24,122 nucleotides of DNA. Origin: Saccoglossus kowalevskii. Its lineage: Eukaryota > Hemichordata > Enteropneusta > Harrimaniidae. Shown piece by piece: positions 18,401 through 24,122 of the stretch. Each line of letters begins with the position of its first letter. The stretch's first letter is position 1. Made by a program: the position numbers and the translations under genes. The notes beneath the pieces are model-generated. The model ran no database searches. It was given only the letters and a program-made list of their open reading frames with translations, and had not been told where the DNA came from. The stretch spans positions 2,527 to 26,648 of the forward strand of contig NW_003116447.1 in NCBI RefSeq assembly GCF_000003605.2. Direction: 5' to 3'.

Positions 18401-19800
18401 TCATATCATATTCGTACCTACAATATCTATAGCTGACGTTAAAAGACACCCAGTGCTTTTCAGAATGCTCCGCGCGGGGGGGGGGGAGTAATAAGCACTA
18501 TATGTATAAATCATTTTTTGTCCCAAATTAAATATTTGTTTCATGAATTGTCCTAAGACCTGTATACGCCTTTGTATTGATAAATAGTCCAAAAGTTGTG
18601 TACCAGTCACGTGACTTCAAAGTTGTAACACTGGACACTGATTTTATTGTGTTAAGAATAAACCTCAAGTGTTGCATTCGAACCTGACAGACACACTGCT
18701 CATTGGGCTACCCGGAACTTCATGTCGGTCTTTCGTTTTGGGGGCTATTTCATTCTTTTATTTTATTATTTTATGCAGGTCCTGTGTATACGATCCACCA
18801 ACTTTAAATTTCAGTATGCAAATTGTTTGAGACAATGACCAATAATTCTAAAAATTCAATGCTGACGCAAATATGTACTGTTTGAAGACTGTTATGACAC
18901 AATACAGGACTCACTGAAGGCAGTCAGACGTATGAGAATATATCTGTAGGTGATAGGAGAGAAGACGATATTTACGTTTCTGAGGCTAGTGAACAACTAA
19001 ATTTATTTCAGATACTACACACTTAAATACAATAAAAACAGATGTCAAAGTCATTACTGTAAACTTGAAAGGGTGCCGCTAATGGACACTAAAACAGTAG
19101 TTGGTCCAACCCGTAGTTCGTCCGGAAGGCAATCAAGCAATGTAAATAACCTTGCATGTTACGTAACGGGGTAACAGACATTGTGTCTGTATATTCCCGA
19201 CAATATCTATAGTTTGGAGGCGATTATATAATTCCTTCTACTTGGACATTTGTGGGATAAAATTTCTTTAAGAGCCCTCGTAGTTGGGTATTACCCCATA
19301 CTTATAACACACTTAGTGCTTTTCAAATAATCACAATGCACACTATTAACCTTCCATCTACCGTTTCAAGTAAAATTCCTATGTCTCAAATATGTTTCCT
19401 GGACGTTCTAGAACAATTTATACACGCATTTGTAAGTTTTATAGGATTATTTAGATCAACGTGACATTCATGAAGAAACACTGCTAAGAACAAAAACAGG
19501 CTGCCAATTCTGCTATCTAGAACACCTGCGGCTTATTGGCTATATCATTTTACTAGTTAGAACATCATAATTCATGAATGGATATAGGGTTCGCAATTTC
19601 AGCATGTAAATTGTATGACAATGACTATAAAGTAATTAACATGTGTACTCATTTACATATTGTGTGATTGAAGAATTATATAACAGTATATTCCATTTAT
19701 AAATGGGATATAGTTTCCTGCAGAATTATTGACAGAACTCACTGAATTGCTTCAAATGAATTTCCACCAATATATATATATATATGGCTTAGGGCAGTGT
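18401..19800. repeat. Possible ancient direct duplication with SINE-like traces
   Basis: Segments beginning CAATATCTATAG at 18421 and 19201 share, in the same order, AGTGCTTTTCA, a CAAAT-rich stretch, an ATTTCAG.ATG.AAATTGT block (about 18808 and 19598) and GACTCACTGAA-like ends. Identity is patchy with large indels. A B-box-like GGTTCGAATGC on the minus strand (18674-18684) and an A-box-like string (18696-18710) lie in copy one with shorter spacing than a tRNA. A run of 11 G is at 18476-18486, a TA microsatellite at 19771-19785. Confidence 0.3.
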
Positions 19801-21451
19801 CTTTAAATTCGGTAAAGCTCACGTACGCGGACTATTCATGGGTTTCATCTTTCGTCGGGTTTAGATCCATGTGCTTATCCTATACTCAATCCAAATATAA
19901 ATAGTTGTGACAACAAAACAGTTGTCAACGAAACGACAGTGACAACAATGTGACCACTACCAACAACAACGACCTAAACACTGACCTACATTTAATCTTG
20001 AAAGTGCAGTAGCATCGGGGCTTCCAAGGTAAAAATTCACGTAGCCAATTATTCAAGTTTCAGATTGCGATCAACGCTATAGGTCTGTAATCTGGAAACT
20101 TTAAATTGCTTTCAGCACATTTTCACATTTATCATTGAGATCAAACTAGAATGAGAGAATTCAACTTTAGAATATAACATAACATTTCACACACTTTAAA
20201 TTGTCTATGACTGAGCCCTTAATTGTATTAAAAGCACGGCAGTAATAAAACATGCTTGAACGATGGACTGGTTGTTCATAAAAGATACATGCACTGTTAT
20301 GATACTGTATCGCACAGAAAGAATTAACTGGTACATGTGTTAAAAATCGATAGAAACACTAATAATCATTCATATGACCACGGAACCGTACAGTCGCGGA
20401 ATACCAACACACACAGTAGTTGTGCCGTTCAGATATTTACCGCTGTTATGGGAATCTGGAAAATACATCAGACCGTCCGCGGTTCTGATTTAATACCCCG
20501 AAAGGCCGCGGTTATCTGACCCACCGGACCATGAATATCTTGCTAGATATTTCACATATGTGAAGTAACATTCCATCATAATTTTACTGTTAAGTGCCAG
20601 CAGTTCTGAAATCGTTTTATATTTTTCTCTATCTAAAATATGAGCAGAAGCTTTCGTGCGGACACGGTGTTCTATTGACCGGTCTTCGCTGATAAATCTT
20701 CAATGCCAAGTTTGCTGCGACCCCCCCCCCCCCGCCTTTCACCCAGTTGACTGTGTGTGTTGAATGAATCGGTGAACAGTTGTAGCGTGTCACCCATGCA
20801 GAGATTCTTATTCACACACTTCGCATTCCTGTGGTTAAATCCGCAAAGACAATGTTAATCAAGTGTTCGTCAGTTATTGAAAACTGACTAAAGTTCACGT
20901 GCCGTTGAAAGATCAATACATCATTAATGTGACCATAAAACGTCTCGTCAAACCCAACACAGTTGATCTCTTAAAAATAATAAAAAATATGCATGGGTGG
21001 TAACTATTTATTCCAATGGGACGTGGAACGGGTAGTTGGAAAGGACAAGTTAGTACCGTTTAACCCCACGAGAGTGAGCAATCAAATGAGAAATTGGCAA
21101 TTACGAAAAAAACTGATTACATTTCGTGTGAAATGTACACGTCGTGACAGTTTTATTATCGTTCAATGCCATGTTACAATCTGCCGTACACATGACCTAG
21201 TTAGGTGTACACAATATAATCACATTTCTAGAGTCAATGAGTGGATCGAGCGAAGAGTGTTGTTTGGTAGTATATTCGTTTTTCGTCAATGGATGTGTAA
21301 AACATATTATTTTTAATACATGTATAGCTGTTTATAATGACAGGTAGACGATGCATTTTGTCACAACTACAAAGACACAGCATTTATCTTAAAAAACGAA
21401 TGTGTACGCACAGTCCACATAGTTTTCAAATTAGAGACTCATTGTATTTAA
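19801..21451. other. Upstream region without supported genes
   Basis: AT-rich DNA with a run of 13 C at 20721-20733 and a locally GC-rich patch near 20480-20525 containing two CCGCGGTT direct repeats. A 107-codon plus-strand open frame at 20993-21316 has no recognised motif or obvious codon bias, so I do not call it a gene. Confidence 0.5.
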
Positions 21452-21711
21452 TATTATTATACATCTGTCACCGTAACGCCAAAAGTTACAGCGTGCCGTA
21501 ATTTTGCGGTATTTTACGGGGTATTTTCATACTACCATATTTGGAAATGAATGATTACGCGCGTAAGCGTCCTCTAATAATAAAAACAAACATGGCTGCC
21601 ACCAGGATTTACCGGACTCCATACAAAGAAGTTCGCTGATTCTGTTCTAAACTTTTTGGATTTCGGCATTTCCATGATGTATCCTTGAAGGGAAAGAGAT
21701 GTATAATAATA
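21452..21711. mobile_element. 260-bp element with 14-bp terminal inverted repeats, copy 1
   Basis: Bounded by TATTATTATACATC (21452-21465) and its exact complement GATGTATAATAATA (21698-21711). The interior has CAGCGTGCCGTAATTTTGC, a TAAGCGTCCTCT block and AAACATGGCTGCCAC. No long open frame, so a non-autonomous DNA element or MITE is likely. No convincing target duplication is seen, and the superfamily is not recognised. Confidence 0.7.
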
Positions 21712-21713
21712 AC

Positions 21714-21839
21714 GTTATTACGAAGATACCTCAAATTATGGACTCAGACAGTACGCTGTCGCATCGACCTCCGCTGCGCGTCGGTCGATACTGCCGCTGT
21801 ACTGTCTTCATGCATACTTTGAGGTATCTTCGTAATAAC
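21714..21839. repeat. Foldback hairpin, perfect 22-bp stem
   Basis: 21714-21735 and 21818-21839 are exact reverse complements. Inner arms also pair: AGACAGTAC (21746) with GTACTGTCT (21799), and ATCGACC (21763) with GGTCGAT (21783). The stem extends outward into the facing ends of the two 260-bp elements, so the long terminal repeats of copies 1 and 2 face each other here. Confidence 0.75.
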
Positions 21840-21843
21840 CTTA

Positions 21844-22103
21844 TATTATTATACATCTGTTATACAGCGTGCCGTAATTTTGCGGTATTTTACGGGGTAT
21901 TTTCATCCTACCATATTAGGAAATGCGAATTACAAATATGAAATGATTAAGAGCGTAAGCGTCCTCTTATAATAAAAACAAACATGGCTGCCACTATAGT
22001 TTGACCGGACTACACACATAGAAGTTTGCTGACTCTGTGCTAAACGTTTTAGATATCGAAATTCCCAAGATGTATCCTTCGAAGGAAAAGATGTATAATA
22101 ATA
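21844..22103. mobile_element. 260-bp element with 14-bp terminal inverted repeats, copy 2
   Basis: Same 14-bp ends as copy 1 (21844-21857 and 22090-22103) and the same total length, in the same orientation, 392 bases downstream. The CAGCGTGCCG block is near-identical to copy 1, while the middle differs by small indels and substitutions. It is followed by a diverged right half of the hairpin unit (about 22104-22180) lacking the left arm, so the second repeat unit is incomplete. Confidence 0.7.
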
Positions 22104-22180
22104 AGGTGCGCGTCGGTTGATACTTCCGCTGTACTGTCTTCGTGCATACTTTTCGGTATCCTTGTAATAACCTCATAGTA

Positions 22181-24122
22181 TTCCATGTATTAACATTGAA
22201 TGATAACGAGTGTGAGTGTGAGTGAACACAGAGCGACCAGATAAATATATTCGGCTAATGTAGATCGCAAAGATTCACACCAAATATAACAGTCGGTACA
22301 GCCTCACATCCTGTCTTTTTGAAGGAAATAATCTTATTATATTTAGACAGTAAACTGTTATAATGTTGTATGACTTATATCAAAGCAGAAAGGTATATAT
22401 GATTGTTATGTACATTACAAGTGGCAAACTGAAATAGCTTCGAGAGTTTCTGTTCCTTTTATTTGACAGTTTAACACCATGTGAGTGGTATGTACTCAAA
22501 AGTGAACGTTCAAGTATTTTATATTATGTTTAGCTCTTGTATAATAGTGTATGTTAACTACTTGAGTAGGCATAATTACGTGGCAAAAGACAAGAGAATA
22601 AAACACGTTATCAACAATTCCAGACGTTCTTCAGTTGATCGTAAAAGTTTGGAAAATGTGCTTATTAGCATAATCATTCACACAATGAAAAGTTTACATA
22701 CAGTTATAATACAGTGATTATAACTCTCACATAAATAGACCGATTAGAGTTTTGTAAAATATTATTCTTAGTAAATTAATTCCGGCATCTACTCTCACAA
22801 CTAAATTATGCTTTTTTTATTTGTTAATATTAAGACGTGCACTTCAAGTGTTTAGTGTTTTAGCATGTGTAGTAGATCTCCGAAATGTTAACTAACAGTA
22901 GCTTGACCGTCTACATAAAATTATACAAACAGAATGCAAGGACAGCGTTTAAGACTGTAAGTGTCCACGAACCTCTAACTATACTTGTCGTAAATATTCA
23001 AAAGAAGCCTTGCCTTGGGGTCATATTTTATCGAAACTTGCTGATGACATGATTTATTTACCTTTCTCATTTCTTGTAATTAATCAAAGGCATGCTGCGA
23101 GGTAGTATTATGATAACCACACTGATTGTTTTAACTCATAAAATAATTCAATCTCGTTCATTTGTTCAATTAATTCATCCGTTATTCGATCCTTTGAGAG
23201 ATAGTAAAGTGGAGATGCCTGGTCTTAAAAGTGTTATTACATGTAGTCAAGCTCTTGTGAAAACAAACGATATATAGAATATATAATAGACACAAGTCTG
23301 ATTTACGCTGGATGCGATATGTTGTTACATTATCAGGTTCAGTGAATGTTTACACACATATATATCATAATTATATAAAAATTAGTTTGTACATAAATGC
23401 TAAAATAACTTATTTGTGGGCGACTGCAAGATGTTAAGCCGAGCACCATAAAATACAGATTGATTGTGATATTGTAACAATATATCACATCACAAGCAAT
23501 GGTTGCAGTAGACTTGTTTTTTCTTATGTTTGTTAAGCGTGTATGGACCACGTCGATTGGTCGTATTTGAATGGTCGTGTTCTGCTGATAGCGTATGACC
23601 AGTTGAGGAACAATCAATCGGAATATAATATGTTTTACTTCTCGACATATACCATCATTTACAATTACGGGAAAGTAGTTGTTCGTATTTTGATTTTCAT
23701 AACATAATACAGCTGAAAATAACAATAAATATAACTGCAAGCAGCAATTACAAATTTACAACCATGTACTATAATTGTTGCAGAAATTTTCCACCTGGGC
23801 GTGATTACTTTTTTTTCAGGATTAAACTTTTTACTAATGGTTCATTGAAAACAATAAGAAGAAAGAAAGAAAGGAACTTCTGTCTCTCTGCTGCTAAGTT
23901 CTGTTCCATGGACGGGGGCATGTACAAATACAATTCTGTCAGGCATACTTTTTTGTAGCTATATAAAAACAAAAAGCGCTATTAAATATGGGCCATGGTC
24001 ATTGTTGCTAGCGTATGATACCATGCGAAAGCAAATTTTCCAAAACATTCTACTGATATATTACAATGACAGTTTTAACAGAACAACGCCTTTAAATTAT
24101 TGGAAAGTGTTTTCAAAAAAAA
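22181..24122. other. Window end, no supported gene; weak plus-strand open frames
   Basis: Plus-strand frames at 22490-22717, 23092-23277 and 23764-23958 and a minus-strand frame at 23339-23740 are open. The first, from an ATG at 22490, has a hydrophobic segment (FYIMFSSCIIVYV) after a short N-terminus, like a signal anchor. The third contains a good acceptor (TTTTTTTTCAG at about 23819). None carries a family motif, and AT-rich DNA yields such frames by chance. I leave them uncalled. Confidence 0.4.

Noticed and set aside
18674-18710. Functional tRNA gene on the minus strand
   Set aside because: A- and B-box-like strings are only 26 bases apart and no acceptor or anticodon stem forms; at most a SINE fragment.
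20993-21316. Plus-strand open frame of 107 codons
   Set aside because: No recognisable domain, poor start context and no splice context; within chance for this much sequence.
21699-21941. Plus-strand open frame of 80 codons
   Set aside because: It runs through the foldback hairpin and into the second 260-bp element, so it is repeat sequence.
23339-23740. Minus-strand open frame of 133 codons considered as the missing receptor N-terminus
   Set aside because: It begins at a TTG, lacks the lobe-1 motifs expected of the family and does not end at a phase 0 donor before a Cys-Asp junction.

Overview
The window looks like AT-rich nuclear DNA of an invertebrate animal. It holds one multi-exon gene with canonical GT/AG introns of about 100 to 2400 bp, microsatellites, small DNA-transposon-like elements, tRNA-like SINE remnants and one 50-N assembly gap. 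A marine invertebrate, perhaps a deuterostome such as a hemichordate, echinoderm or amphioxus, would fit the style of the gene and repeats. The sequence alone does not fix the species, so this is a weak inference. I see no bacterial-type features: no operons, rRNA, CRISPR or intact tRNA.

The one well-supported gene is on the minus strand, 16020 down to 2109. It encodes a class C G-protein-coupled receptor of the metabotropic GABA-B family, closest in most motifs to subunit 2. I could place 19 exons by hand. Each has an AG acceptor and a GT donor, all 18 internal junctions keep frame, and together they encode 957 residues plus a stop. The 5' end is missing: the first exon seen begins at the Cys-Asp of the first lobe of the ligand-binding domain, so the signal peptide and roughly the first 100 residues are not recognised.

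Layout from gene 5' to 3' (descending coordinates): 16020-8737 encodes the extracellular Venus-flytrap domain (8 exons). 8148-5218 encodes the seven membrane helices (6 exons). 5008-2109 encodes the cytoplasmic tail: a juxtamembrane coiled coil, then a long Ser/Thr- and acid-rich tail (5 exons). Introns carry a 190-bp hAT-like miniature element with terminal inverted repeats and target duplication, a CACGTG-tipped foldback element, and a tRNA-like SINE remnant next to a splice donor. The largest intron (8976-11368) contains the assembly gap.

The 8.1 kb upstream of the first recognised exon (16021-24122) has no gene I can support. Its clearest structure is at 21452-22180: two copies of a 260-bp element with identical 14-bp inverted termini, arranged head to tail with a strong foldback hairpin between them. 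The first 2.1 kb is the presumed 3' UTR and downstream intergenic DNA.

The most interesting biology is the receptor. By my alignment from memory with vertebrate GABA-B1, most positions that contact GABA are changed while G-protein-coupling motifs of GABA-B2 are kept, so it may be a non-GABA-binding or orphan subunit. It also has an RXR-type motif in the tail that is completed across a splice junction.
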